Shown: positions 7,403 through 15,718 of the stretch, one piece after another
Layout: each line of letters begins with the position of its first letter
Position numbering within the stretch: position 1 is the stretch's first letter
Assembly (NCBI GenBank): GCA_964609305.1
Contig: CAZSRK010000032.1
Span: 1-23,445 of the forward strand
Direction of reading: 5' to 3'
DNA: 23,445 nt
Source: CAKSXP01 sp964609305
GTDB lineage: Bacteria; Bacillota; Clostridia; Oscillospirales; Oscillospiraceae
Translations under genes and position numbers: made by a program
Notes under the pieces: generated by a model
Seen by the model: the letters and a program-made list of their open reading frames with translations, nothing else
Database searches by the model: none
What the model was told of the DNA's origin: nothing

Positions 7403-7435
7403 TCACAGGATGTCGCCAGAGTCCATGAGCGCACA

Positions 7436-7483
7436 ACGGCAGGCGCTAAACGCCTGCCGTCCCATGACCCGCCGTAAGACGGG
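7436..7483. other. Tandem hairpins downstream of glmS
   Basis: A perfect 10-bp stem (7436-7445 with 7451-7460, loop CTAAA) sits next to a smaller GC-rich stem (about 7468-7483). They lie just beyond the glmS stop codon and probably end or stabilise the glmS message, but neither has a T-run on either strand, so I do not call them an intrinsic terminator. Confidence 0.4.
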
Positions 7484-7491
7484 CTTTACTC

Positions 7492-9318
7492 TTATTCGAC
7501 TGTAACGGATTTTGCAAGGTTTCTGGGCTTGTCGATGTCGCAGCCGCGGTACAGAGCCATGTAATAGGCGAAAAGCTGGAGCGGGAGCACAGCCACGGAC
7601 GGAAGCAGTGCCTCATGCGTGTCAGGGATGGTCAGCACCTCGTTGGCTGCCTGCTCTACCTTGTCTTTCATGCTCTCAGTTGTAATGGCAAGGACATGAG
7701 CCCCGCGCGCCTGAACTTCTTTTGCATTGCTTACGGTTTTGTCTATAAGCCGGTCATAGGTTTCTATCGCAATAACAAGCGTCTCATCGACGACCAGCGA
7801 TATCGTACCGTGCTTGAGTTCGCCGGCGGGATATGCCTCCGAATGTATGTAAGATATCTCTTTAAGCTTGAGCGATCCCTCGAGCGACAGAGCATAATCT
7901 ATGTTGCGTCCGATAAAGAATATATCCTCGTTTGAGAAGTGCTGGTAAGCAAGGTACTGGATCTCGTCCTTGTTTTCAAGTATGTGGCGGAGCTTGCCAG
8001 GGACTGCAATAAGCTCAGCCAGGATCTCGTCATACTCCGCTTTCGCCAGAGTGCCGCGCACCTCGGAAATATACAGAGCCATCATAACTGTAACAGCAAG
8101 CTGCGTGCTGTAAGCCTTTGTCGTGGCAACAGCTATCTCCGGCCCTGCCTTGGTGTAAATGACGCAGTCGGAAGCCTTTGCAATGCTGCTGCCTTCGACG
8201 TTTACTATCGACAGAGTTTTTGCGCCCAGGCTTTTCGCCTCTCGCAGTGCCTCGAGCGTGTCGGCCGTCTCCCCAGACTGGCTTATGAGCACGACGAGCG
8301 TGTTTTCATCAATCAGCGGGCTGCAATATCTAAATTCGCTGGCCAGCATTACCTCCACCGGCAATCTGGCGAGCCGCTCTATATTGTATTTAGCAACAAC
8401 GCCGACATGATAGGACGAGCCGCAGGCGACAATGAACATCTTATCAAGCGTCTTGACATACTCAGGAGACAATGCGTCGGACAGGTCGACGCGGCCATCG
8501 CGAATGTGGGGCGTCACGGTCTTTTCAATGACCTCCGGCTGTTCCATCATCTCCTTGAACATATAGTGTTCGTATCCGCACTTATCGGCGGCGTCAGTGT
8601 CCCAGTCTATGACGGATATATCCTTTTCGATGCGGTCAAGAAACGGCGTAAAGAACTCGATTCCATCGGGCCTTACGACCGCAATCTCGCCGTCGTCCAG
8701 ATAGGAGACCTGCCTTGTATACTTGCTGACGGCCATAACGTCGGAGGCAAAGAAGTTGCCCTGCGGCGAATAGGCGGCTATCAGCGGTGCGTGGCTCTTG
8801 ACGCCGATTATCGTGCCGGGATCATCCTCGCACATAACGCCGAGCGCATAACTGCCCGTCAGCTCCCCCACGGCCTTCGCGACGGCATCGAGAAGATCTC
8901 CCTTATAGTAGAAATCTATAAGCTGCGCTGCGACCTCTGTATCCGTCTCGGACACAAAACTTCTGCCGCGCTTTTCGAGCATTTCCTTAAGCTGCGCATA
9001 ATTTTCGATTATTCCGTTGTGGACAATCACGATGCGCCCGTTCTCACTCACGTGGGGATGGGAATTCTCGTCCGAAGGTTTTCCGTGGGTGGCCCAACGG
9101 GTATGCCCGATACCGACCGTGCCTGATATCGCCCGGCCGTCGTCCGTCTTTTCTCTGAGCACAGCGATCCTGCCTTTTGCTTTGACCACCTGCATCGCGT
9201 CTCCGTCGCTCACAGCGATGCCCGCTGAATCGTACCCGCGGTACTCCAGCCTTTCAAGCCCCTCCAGAAGTATGGGCGCCGCCTGCATCTTTCCGGTAAA
9301 TCCAACGATTCCACACAT
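7492..9318 (-). CDS. glmS: Glutamine--fructose-6-phosphate aminotransferase (isomerizing)
   Basis: The 608-residue enzyme converts fructose-6-phosphate and glutamine to glucosamine-6-phosphate, the first step to UDP-GlcNAc for peptidoglycan. The N-terminus MCGIVGFTG exposes the catalytic cysteine after Met removal. The class II glutaminase domain (about 1-240) contains GIGHTRWATHG and the HNGIIEN motif, two SIS sugar-binding domains follow (about 285-600), and the C-terminal tail ends NLAKSVTVE as in canonical GlmS. The length is normal. The start has AGGGGAAG upstream. It is the third gene of dapF-dapL-glmS, only 18 bp after dapL, so there is no room for a glmS ribozyme in its leader; expression should follow the operon promoter at 11414-11442. 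Confidence 0.97.
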   Translation of the reverse strand: MCGIVGFTGKMQAAPILLEGLERLEYRGYDSAGIAVSDGDAMQVVKAKGRIAVLREKTDDGRAISGTVGIGHTRWATHGKPSDENSHPHVSENGRIVIVHNGIIENYAQLKEMLEKRGRSFVSETDTEVAAQLIDFYYKGDLLDAVAKAVGELTGSYALGVMCEDDPGTIIGVKSHAPLIAAYSPQGNFFASDVMAVSKYTRQVSYLDDGEIAVVRPDGIEFFTPFLDRIEKDISVIDWDTDAADKCGYEHYMFKEMMEQPEVIEKTVTPHIRDGRVDLSDALSPEYVKTLDKMFIVACGSSYHVGVVAKYNIERLARLPVEVMLASEFRYCSPLIDENTLVVLISQSGETADTLEALREAKSLGAKTLSIVNVEGSSIAKASDCVIYTKAGPEIAVATTKAYSTQLAVTVMMALYISEVRGTLAKAEYDEILAELIAVPGKLRHILENKDEIQYLAYQHFSNEDIFFIGRNIDYALSLEGSLKLKEISYIHSEAYPAGELKHGTISLVVDETLVIAIETYDRLIDKTVSNAKEVQARGAHVLAITTESMKDKVEQAANEVLTIPDTHEALLPSVAVLPLQLFAYYMALYRGCDIDKPRNLAKSVTVE

Positions 9319-9336
9319 AGCTCTTCCCCTTTTCGC

Positions 9337-10548
9337 TCAAAGGATAGCGGCGATCCTCTCGACCGCCTCCCGCGTGGCGTCGGCGTCGCCGAAGGCGGTC
9401 AGGCGGATATAACCCTCGCCGCTGGGTCCAAAGCCCGCACCGGGCGTCGTCACGACGCAGGCCTCATGCAGCAGCTTGTCAAAAAACTCCCACGATCCGG
9501 TTCCTTCCGGCGTCCTGAACCAGATATATGGCGCGTTGACACCGCCGTAGACCGTCAGCCCTGCCCTTCTCAGGCCGTCGCGAATGACCCGGGCATTATT
9601 CTGGTAATATGCGATGTTCTCCATGTTCTGTTTCCAGCCCTCGGGGCTGTAAACAGCCTCAGCCGCGCGCTGGACGATATAGGGCACGCCGTTGAACTTG
9701 GTGCCCTGCCGGCGGTTCCACATGGCGTTGAGGCTGGCCCCGACGCGTTCGAGCGCCTTGGGCACGACAGTGTAGCCGCAGCGCGTGCCCGTAAAGCCCG
9801 CAGTTTTGGAAAAGCTTCTAAACTCGATAGCGCAGGTTTTGGCCCCCTCGACCTCAAAAATGCTGTGAGGTATGCCCGGCTCGGTTATATATGCCTCGTA
9901 CGCGCTGTCATAGAGTATTACGCTTCCGTGCTCGTTGGCATAGTCGACCCAGGTCTTGAGCTGCTGCTTTGTCGCCGCGGCGCCCGTCGGGTTGTTTGGT
10001 GAACAGATATAGATTATATCCGGCACGCGCTGCGTGGGAAGCTCCGGGAAAAAGCCGTTTTCCGCAACGCAGGGCAGATAGATAAGATTCGTCCACTTCC
10101 CGTCAACATAATCGCCGGCCCTGCCGGCCATGGCGTTGGTGTCGACGTACACGGGATAAACCGGGTCACACACGGCAACGACGTTGTCAACGTCAAAAAT
10201 GTCGCCAATATTGCCACAGTCGGACTTCGCACCATCGGATACAAAAATCTCGTCGTCTGCGATATCAACGCCCTGGGCCTCGTACGAATCCCGTATTGCA
10301 AAACGCAGGAAATCATACGCGCCGCATGTCTCCTCACAGTATCCACGGAAGGTCTCTATATTGCCCATTTCGCGAGAGGCCCTTTCCAGAGCCTCAACGA
10401 CAGCCGGAACGAGCGGGCGCGTAACATCGCCAATGCCGAGTCTTATTATCGGCCTGGACGGGTTTGTGAACGCTTTTACACGGCGCCCTATCTCGGGAAA
10501 CAGGTAGCCGCCGGGCAGCTTCTGATAATTTTCATTGATCTTGAGCAT
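9337..10548 (-). CDS. dapL: LL-diaminopimelate aminotransferase
   Basis: This 403-residue PLP enzyme (fold type I) makes LL-diaminopimelate directly from tetrahydrodipicolinate and glutamate, bypassing the acylated intermediates. It is recognised from the N-terminus INENYQKLPGGYLFPEIGRR, the LGIGDVTRPL segment, FVSDGAKSDCGNI, SPNNPTGAA, the PLP-lysine motif SFSKTAGFTGTRCGY (Lys248) and the C-terminal GYIRLTAFGD. The usual GYGPEQGY loop reads GYCEETCGAYDF here, a variant with two cysteines that may mark a subfamily. The ribosome binding site, GAGGTAA, overlaps the dapF stop codon and the gap to dapF is 10 bp, so the two are coupled. It works with DapF immediately upstream. Confidence 0.95.
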   Translation of the reverse strand: MLKINENYQKLPGGYLFPEIGRRVKAFTNPSRPIIRLGIGDVTRPLVPAVVEALERASREMGNIETFRGYCEETCGAYDFLRFAIRDSYEAQGVDIADDEIFVSDGAKSDCGNIGDIFDVDNVVAVCDPVYPVYVDTNAMAGRAGDYVDGKWTNLIYLPCVAENGFFPELPTQRVPDIIYICSPNNPTGAAATKQQLKTWVDYANEHGSVILYDSAYEAYITEPGIPHSIFEVEGAKTCAIEFRSFSKTAGFTGTRCGYTVVPKALERVGASLNAMWNRRQGTKFNGVPYIVQRAAEAVYSPEGWKQNMENIAYYQNNARVIRDGLRRAGLTVYGGVNAPYIWFRTPEGTGSWEFFDKLLHEACVVTTPGAGFGPSGEGYIRLTAFGDADATREAVERIAAIL

Positions 10549-10558
10549 TTACATTACC

Positions 10559-11389
10559 TCACATTAATTCGCCCTTAAATACATATTCCGCAGGGCCTGT
10601 CATATATAGCAGATTTTCATTTCTGTCCCATTCGATCTTAAGTTCGCCGCCCAGAAGCAGCAATTTTGCCGAGGGACCTGTCTTCCCACAGACGCAGGCT
10701 GCGCACAGTGTGGCTGTCGCGCCGGTACCGCAGGCAAGGGTCTCGCCGCTGCCGCGCTCCCAGACGCGCATTTTGATGATGTCACGGTCGATTACCTGTG
10801 CGAACTCGGTGTTTATCTTATCCGGGAACAGGGGGTTGTTTTCAAACTGCGGGCCTATTGCCGCAAGGTCCAGAGAATCCACATCCTCAACAAAGACAAC
10901 GGCATGCGGGTTCCCGACAGACAGGCAGGTCACAAGCCAGCGTTTTCCGGCGACGGTCACGGGCCTGAGTATAAAATCCTCCCCACCATCCAGCACCGGT
11001 ATTTTTTCCGGCTGGAACTCGGGTGAGCCCATACATACCTTCACTGACTTTACGATGCCGTTCCCGGTCTTCAGCCAGAGGGTCTTGACCCCGGAAAGAG
11101 TCTCAACAGTCATCTCCTCACCGCGGGCATAGCCATGCTCATAAGTGTATTTGGCAACGCAGCGTATCCCGTTGCCACACATTTTCCCCTGCGAGCCGTC
11201 AAGGTTATACATATCCATTTTGACGTCTGCGACTTCGGACGGACAGATGCATATCAAACCGTCTCCGCCGACGCCAAAATGGCGGTCAGACAGCCGCCGC
11301 GCCAGTTCCGCGCGGTCTTCAATGTCCTCTTTGAAGCAGTCAACGTATACATAATCGTTGCCAGCCCCATGCATTTTTACAAATTTCAT
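10559..11389 (-). CDS. dapF: Diaminopimelate epimerase
   Basis: The 276-residue cofactor-free epimerase converts LL- to meso-diaminopimelate for lysine and peptidoglycan. The two catalytic cysteines are in place: Cys71 in KMCGNGIRCVAKY and Cys220 in ETLACGTGATAT. The N-terminal MKFVKMHGAGNDYVYVD and the FGVGGDGLI motif are canonical. It is the first gene of the dapF-dapL-glmS operon. The ATG at 11389 is preceded by AGGGGAT and a promoter with a perfect -10 box. Its product is made from that of the next gene, dapL. Confidence 0.97.
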   Translation of the reverse strand: MKFVKMHGAGNDYVYVDCFKEDIEDRAELARRLSDRHFGVGGDGLICICPSEVADVKMDMYNLDGSQGKMCGNGIRCVAKYTYEHGYARGEEMTVETLSGVKTLWLKTGNGIVKSVKVCMGSPEFQPEKIPVLDGGEDFILRPVTVAGKRWLVTCLSVGNPHAVVFVEDVDSLDLAAIGPQFENNPLFPDKINTEFAQVIDRDIIKMRVWERGSGETLACGTGATATLCAACVCGKTGPSAKLLLLGGELKIEWDRNENLLYMTGPAEYVFKGELM

Positions 11390-11413
11390 AACATCCCCTC
11401 ATTCTTTCTGCAT

Positions 11414-11442
11414 ATTATATCCTATACATGCCGGTTCTGCAA
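11414..11442 (-). promoter_or_regulatory. Promoter of dapF-dapL-glmS
   Basis: On the minus strand: TTGCAG (11437-11442), 17-bp spacer, TATAAT (11414-11419), ending 24 bp ahead of the dapF start codon. It is back to back with the trp promoter, their -35 boxes about 60 bp apart. Confidence 0.7.
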
Positions 11443-11503
11443 GGAGAATAAGTTATTATAGTCCCTGTAAAATCGCAAACCGCACAAAAATTTATCTCTG
11501 CTA

Positions 11504-11532
11504 TTGACAAAGACGTCAAACCGTGGTAAATT
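11504..11532 (+). promoter_or_regulatory. Promoter of the trp operon
   Basis: Perfect TTGACA (11504-11509), 17-bp spacer, TAAATT (11527-11532, 4 of 6). Transcription should start near 11539, at the beginning of the T-box leader. TTGAC-N6-GTCAA (11504-11519) is an inverted repeat overlapping the -35 box. Confidence 0.8.
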
Positions 11533-11538
11533 GTTCGC

Positions 11539-11833
11539 AATTAAATAACGCTAAACCGTTGAAGCGGAGATAACGGCGATGATGCCTTTACAGAGAGCCC
11601 GCGTTGCTGAGAGCCGGGTGAGAAACAAGTCGTCAAATGGACCGCTGAGGGTGCAGTCAAATGTGCGGTTTTACCGTACAGAGTATTCTGCAACGTGTGG
11701 GCATACGTCAGTTGCCGGGAGTATGATGGTACTTCGTCGAGCGCACGGCGCAACTGCCGTGAATCAAGGTGGCACCGCGGATTTATCAATTCGCCCTTGA
11801 CGGAATCGTATGATTCTGTCAGGGGCTTTTTTG
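11539..11833 (+). promoter_or_regulatory. T-box riboswitch, tryptophan type
   Basis: The leader between the trp promoter and trpE has the hallmark T-box sequence AAGGTGGCACCGCGG (11766-11780), which binds the CCA end of uncharged tRNA and can pair as an antiterminator. Upstream is a stem I region with AGAGAGCC and CTGAGAGCC elements, and a specifier segment CAAATGGACC whose codon UGG is at 11638-11640, reading tRNA-Trp. Uncharged tRNA-Trp should therefore prevent termination and turn on trpEGDCFBA. The specifier matches the downstream genes, which supports the call. Confidence 0.95.
11793..11832 (+). terminator. T-box-controlled terminator
   Basis: A 15-bp stem (11793-11807 with 11812-11826, two G-U pairs) with loop GTAT is followed by six T residues (11827-11832). 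It is the regulated terminator of the T-box leader, 35 bp ahead of the trpE start. Confidence 0.93.
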
Positions 11834-11866
11834 TTGCCATATATCCATGAAAGAGAGGTAATCACC

Positions 11867-13330
11867 ATGTTTTATCCATGTCTTGAGGACATTCTCGCCG
11901 CTGCTGAGACCGGGGAATATAAAACCTCGCCGGTCAGCATGGAGATACTGTCCGACATAAAAACTCCAATAGAGGTCCTGCGCATATTGAAAAACGTCTC
12001 GACCCACTGCTATATGCTCGAGTCGATATCCGATAACGAAAAATGGGGCCGGTATACATTTCTCGGCTATGACCCCAAGCTCGAGATAACCTGTGTAAAC
12101 GGGAAAATGAAAGCCGGCAGCCTGTCCTTTGAAACCGCCAGCCCAGGTGAGTTTATAAAACAGGTGCTCGAGGAACACAAGAGCCCGCGCTTCCCCGGAC
12201 TTCCGACATTTACGGGCGGACTCGTGGGTTATTTTTCATACGACTACCTGAAATATTCCGAGCCCAGCCTGCGGCTTGACGCCGAGGACACCGAGGGCTT
12301 CAAGGACGTCGACCTGATGCTGTTTGACAAGGTCATCGCCTTTGATAATTTCAGGCAGAAGATAATCCTCATCGTGAATATCAGCCTTGAAAACTGCCGC
12401 ACTGAATATAACCGGGCGATCATGGAACTGCGCCAGATGGCACAGCTGATACGCACCGGCAAGCCGCAGGAGGAAGATCCCGGCCGCCTGAAGTCTGATA
12501 TCACGCCCCTGTTCGACGAAGAGACCTACTGCGGAATGGTACGCAGAGCCAAGCGGCACATCAAAGAGGGCGATATCTTTCAGATCGTACTCTCCAACCG
12601 TCTGGAAGCTCTGTATGAGGGCTCACTGCTGGACACATACCGCATCCTGCGCACGTTGAACCCGTCGCCTTATATGTTCTATTTCTCGAGCTGCGACATG
12701 GAGGTGGCCGGCGCCTCGCCGGAAACGCTGGTCAAGCTCGAAAACGGCATCCTCCACACTTTCCCACTGGCCGGCACCCGTCCCAGGGGGAAAACCGAAG
12801 AAGAGGACAAACGCCTTGAGCAGGAGCTTCTGACCGACCCTAAGGAGCTTGCAGAGCACAACATGCTCGTCGACCTGGGCAGGAACGATCTGGGTAAGAT
12901 AAGCCGTTTCGGCAGTGTGACAGTTGAAAAGTTTCACTCAGTCGAGCGTTTTTCGCACGTAATGCACATAGGCTCGACCGTCCGTGGCGAGCTGGATGAG
13001 GGTAAAACCGCTCTGGATGCGATCGATGCCATCCTGCCCGCCGGGACTCTCTCCGGAGCTCCCAAGATAATGGCATGTCAACTCATAAACGACATTGAGA
13101 ACAACAAACGCGGCATATACGGCGGTGCGATAGGATATCTGGACTTTACCGGAAACCTCGACACCTGCATCGCCATACGCATCGCATATAAGAAAAACGG
13201 CAAGGTTTTCGTGCGCAGCGGTGCCGGGATCGTGGCGGACTCCGTTCCGGAGACCGAGTTTCACGAATGCATAAATAAAGCGGCGGCAGTCGTCAGAGCG
13301 CTGGAAATGGCCGGGAAGGAAGAGCTATGA
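11867..13330 (+). CDS. trpE: Anthranilate synthase component I
   Basis: The 487-residue subunit turns chorismate and ammonia (supplied by TrpG) into anthranilate, the committed step of tryptophan synthesis. The N-terminal domain holds the MLES element (residues about 50-53) that in this family belongs to the tryptophan feedback site. The C-terminal chorismate-binding domain includes PSPYMFYF, GASPETLV, the LAGTRPRG segment, HNMLVDLGRND and GAGIVADSVPETEFHE. An in-frame upstream ATG at 11810 lies inside the terminator stem, so translation must start at 11867, which has AGAGAGG upstream. Its stop overlaps the trpG start by ATGA. Regulation is by the upstream T-box. Confidence 0.96.
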   Translation: MFYPCLEDILAAAETGEYKTSPVSMEILSDIKTPIEVLRILKNVSTHCYMLESISDNEKWGRYTFLGYDPKLEITCVNGKMKAGSLSFETASPGEFIKQVLEEHKSPRFPGLPTFTGGLVGYFSYDYLKYSEPSLRLDAEDTEGFKDVDLMLFDKVIAFDNFRQKIILIVNISLENCRTEYNRAIMELRQMAQLIRTGKPQEEDPGRLKSDITPLFDEETYCGMVRRAKRHIKEGDIFQIVLSNRLEALYEGSLLDTYRILRTLNPSPYMFYFSSCDMEVAGASPETLVKLENGILHTFPLAGTRPRGKTEEEDKRLEQELLTDPKELAEHNMLVDLGRNDLGKISRFGSVTVEKFHSVERFSHVMHIGSTVRGELDEGKTALDAIDAILPAGTLSGAPKIMACQLINDIENNKRGIYGGAIGYLDFTGNLDTCIAIRIAYKKNGKVFVRSGAGIVADSVPETEFHECINKAAAVVRALEMAGKEEL

Positions 13331-13911
13331 CGCTTTTGATAGACAACTACGACAGCTTCTCATATAACCTGTACCAACTGGTCGGTTCCATTGACCCGGA
13401 TATCCGCGTGATACGAAACGATGCCATGACCGCACAGGAAATAGAGCGGGAAAAACCCGATGCCATAATCCTCTCCCCCGGCCCCGGACGGCCGGAGGAC
13501 GCAGGTGTTACCATGGACGTCGTAGCCCTGCTGGGCAACCGCATACCTATCCTTGGCGTATGTCTCGGGCATCAGGCGATCTGCGCCGCATTCGGAGCAG
13601 AGGTGTCATATGCCAAAACGCTCGTACACGGAAAACAGTCGCTGACAAAGCTCGATGACTCCTGCCGGCTGTTTGACGGCTGCCCGGAATATGCGCCTGT
13701 CGCACGATATCACTCCCTGTCCGTCGTGGAAGACAGCCTGCCGCCGGAACTTATTGTCTGCGCAAGAGCGGACGACGGCGAGATCATGGCAGTCCGGCAT
13801 GCCCGATTTGATATTTATGGGGTCCAGTTCCATCCCGAATCGGTGATGACCCCGGACGGTCAGAAAATGCTTAAAAACTATCTCAACATTGCAAAGGAGG
13901 CAAAACGATGA
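13327..13911 (+). CDS. trpG: Anthranilate synthase component II (glutamine amidotransferase)
   Basis: This 194-residue class I glutaminase feeds ammonia to TrpE. The catalytic triad is visible: Cys79 in LGVCLGHQA, and His169 and Glu171 in VQFHPESV. The N-terminal LLIDNYDSFSYNL and LSPGPGRPEDAG oxyanion region are canonical. It is a stand-alone subunit, not fused to TrpD as in enterics. It overlaps trpE and trpD by 4 bp each (ATGA), so translation is coupled and the subunits should be made in step. In some bacteria this subunit also serves folate synthesis (PabA role); nothing here tells the two apart except the trp context. Confidence 0.96.
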   Translation: MTLLIDNYDSFSYNLYQLVGSIDPDIRVIRNDAMTAQEIEREKPDAIILSPGPGRPEDAGVTMDVVALLGNRIPILGVCLGHQAICAAFGAEVSYAKTLVHGKQSLTKLDDSCRLFDGCPEYAPVARYHSLSVVEDSLPPELIVCARADDGEIMAVRHARFDIYGVQFHPESVMTPDGQKMLKNYLNIAKEAKR

Positions 13912-14939
13912 TAAAAGAGGCAATTGTAAAAATAGTCAACAAAGAGGACCTGAGCTATGTCGAGGCATACACCGTCATGAACGAGATTATGAGCGGTGCA
14001 ACATCGGCAACGCAGAACGCCGCCTTTCTCGCGGCGCTGTCGACAAAAAGCGCGCGTGCTGAAACCACGGACGAGATCGCCGGATGTGCCGCGGCCATGC
14101 GCGCTCACGCGACCAGGTTCGAGACGGATATGGAGCTTTTCGAGATCGTGGGTACCGGCGGCGACAATGCGCACAGCTTCAATATATCAACGACTGCCGC
14201 GCTGGTTGCGGCGGCCGGCGGCATGAAAGTCGCCAAACACGGCAACCGTGCCGCCTCCTCCAAATGCGGCACCGCCGACTGTCTGGAGGCGCTGGGCGTC
14301 AATATCAATCAGAGCCCCAAAATGTGCATGGAACTGCTCCGGGATGTTGGAATGTGCTTTTTCTTCGCACAGCAATACCACAGCTCGATGAAATACGTCG
14401 GTGCTATACGAAAGGAGCTCGGCTTTCGTACCGTGTTCAACATACTCGGTCCTCTTACGAATCCCGGCAGCCCCCAGCTACAGCTTCTGGGCGTTTATGA
14501 CGACTATCTGGTCGAGCCGCTGGCACAGGTGCTCATCGACCTTGGTGTAAGACGGGGGATGGTAGTCTACGGAACGGATAAGCTCGACGAGATATCGGTC
14601 AGCTCTCCCACCAAAGTCTGCGAGTTCAAGGACGGCTGGTTCAAATCCTACACCATTGCGCCCGAGGATTTTAGCCTGTCGCGCTGTGACAAGTCGGAGC
14701 TCATCGGCGGCACTCCTGAGGAAAACGCCGCCATCACACGCTCCGTTTTGGACGGTGAGACAGGTCCAAAGCGCGATGCTGTATTGATGAATGCCGGCGC
14801 CTCCCTCTATATCGGCGGCAAAGCCGGAAGTATCCGGGACGGGATTTCGCTTGCCGCGTCCATCATCGACTCCGGAAAGGCGCTGGATACGCTCGAGCGC
14901 CTGATAGAACTGAGTAACCGTCCGGAGGCGGTGGTATGA
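13908..14939 (+). CDS. trpD: Anthranilate phosphoribosyltransferase
   Basis: The 343-residue enzyme joins anthranilate to PRPP, giving phosphoribosyl-anthranilate. The PRPP-binding motif GTGGDNAHSFNIST (residues about 82-95) and the KHGNRAASSKCGTAD segment (about 110-123) are present, as are the ILGPLTNP loop and the DEIS metal-site region. It has a strong AAAGGAGG site inside the end of trpG and overlaps that gene by ATGA. The length is normal for a stand-alone TrpD. Confidence 0.96.
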   Translation: MIKEAIVKIVNKEDLSYVEAYTVMNEIMSGATSATQNAAFLAALSTKSARAETTDEIAGCAAAMRAHATRFETDMELFEIVGTGGDNAHSFNISTTAALVAAAGGMKVAKHGNRAASSKCGTADCLEALGVNINQSPKMCMELLRDVGMCFFFAQQYHSSMKYVGAIRKELGFRTVFNILGPLTNPGSPQLQLLGVYDDYLVEPLAQVLIDLGVRRGMVVYGTDKLDEISVSSPTKVCEFKDGWFKSYTIAPEDFSLSRCDKSELIGGTPEENAAITRSVLDGETGPKRDAVLMNAGASLYIGGKAGSIRDGISLAASIIDSGKALDTLERLIELSNRPEAVV

Positions 14940-15718
14940 ACATACTGGACCAGCTCTGTGAAAAGGCACGCGAGCGCGTCAGCCAGGCAAAATCCGTCAT
15001 GCCGGCCCGGGAGCTCGAACGGCGGGCCCGTTCAATGCCGGAAGCGGGGTTTGCATTTGAAAAAGCGCTTAAAAAGCCGGAGCTTGGCTTTATATGCGAG
15101 ATTAAGAGGGCCTCACCGTCAAAGGGTGTTATCAGCCGGGACTTTCCCTATATGCAGATAGCAAAAGAGTATGAGGCAGCTGGGGTAGATTGCATTTCCG
15201 TGCTGACCGAACCAGAGTGGTTCCTCGGTTCCGGCGAATATCTGCGGGAGATATCCTCCGAGGTTTGTATCCCCTGCCTGCGTAAGGACTTTATCGTCGA
15301 CGAATACATGATCTATGAAGCCAGGCTGCTGGGCGCCTCGGCAGTGCTTCTTATCTGCTCCGTACTGACAGACGCGCAGTTGAAGTCATATATTGGCATC
15401 TGCGACGAATTGGGTCTCTCGACCCTCGTCGAAACGCACGACACGGATGAAATAAGCAGGGCCCTGGCGGCGGGCGCGCGTATGATAGGCGTCAATAACA
15501 GGAATCTGAAGGATTTTTCCGTGGACACCGGTAACAGCGCAAAGCTGCGCACTCTGGTGCCGGATAACGTGATATTCGTCGCCGAGAGCGGAATAAAGAC
15601 GCCCGGGGATATCAGGGCGCTGAGGCAGGCACATGTGGACGCCGTACTTATAGGCGAGGCACTCATGACCGCTCCGGACAGGGCTGACGCCCTGCGAAAT
15701 TTGAGAGGTGAAGCATGA
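14936..15718 (+). CDS. trpC: Indole-3-glycerol phosphate synthase
   Basis: The 260-residue (beta/alpha)8 enzyme closes the indole ring, converting carboxyphenylamino-deoxyribulose phosphate to indole-3-glycerol phosphate with loss of CO2. Key stretches are FICEIKRASPSKGVI (residues about 52-66, with Glu54 and Lys56), CLRKDFIVDEYMIYEAR with the catalytic lysine, GVNNRNLKDFSVD, and the phosphate-binding AESGI and LIGEALM. It is not fused to TrpF, unlike the E. coli protein. It overlaps trpD and trpF by 4 bp each; GGAGGCGG lies ahead of its start. Confidence 0.96.
   Translation: MNILDQLCEKARERVSQAKSVMPARELERRARSMPEAGFAFEKALKKPELGFICEIKRASPSKGVISRDFPYMQIAKEYEAAGVDCISVLTEPEWFLGSGEYLREISSEVCIPCLRKDFIVDEYMIYEARLLGASAVLLICSVLTDAQLKSYIGICDELGLSTLVETHDTDEISRALAAGARMIGVNNRNLKDFSVDTGNSAKLRTLVPDNVIFVAESGIKTPGDIRALRQAHVDAVLIGEALMTAPDRADALRNLRGEA

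Noticed and set aside
7436..7460. Intrinsic terminator after glmS
   Set aside because: The stem is perfect, but neither strand has a T-run; kept only as a hairpin.
7939..9126. A 395-codon plus-strand open frame opposite glmS
   Set aside because: It mirrors the conserved glmS gene; the translation shows no family features.
11810..11866. Upstream in-frame start for trpE
   Set aside because: The ATG lies in the terminator stem of the T-box leader and has no ribosome binding site; 11867 fits the family start.
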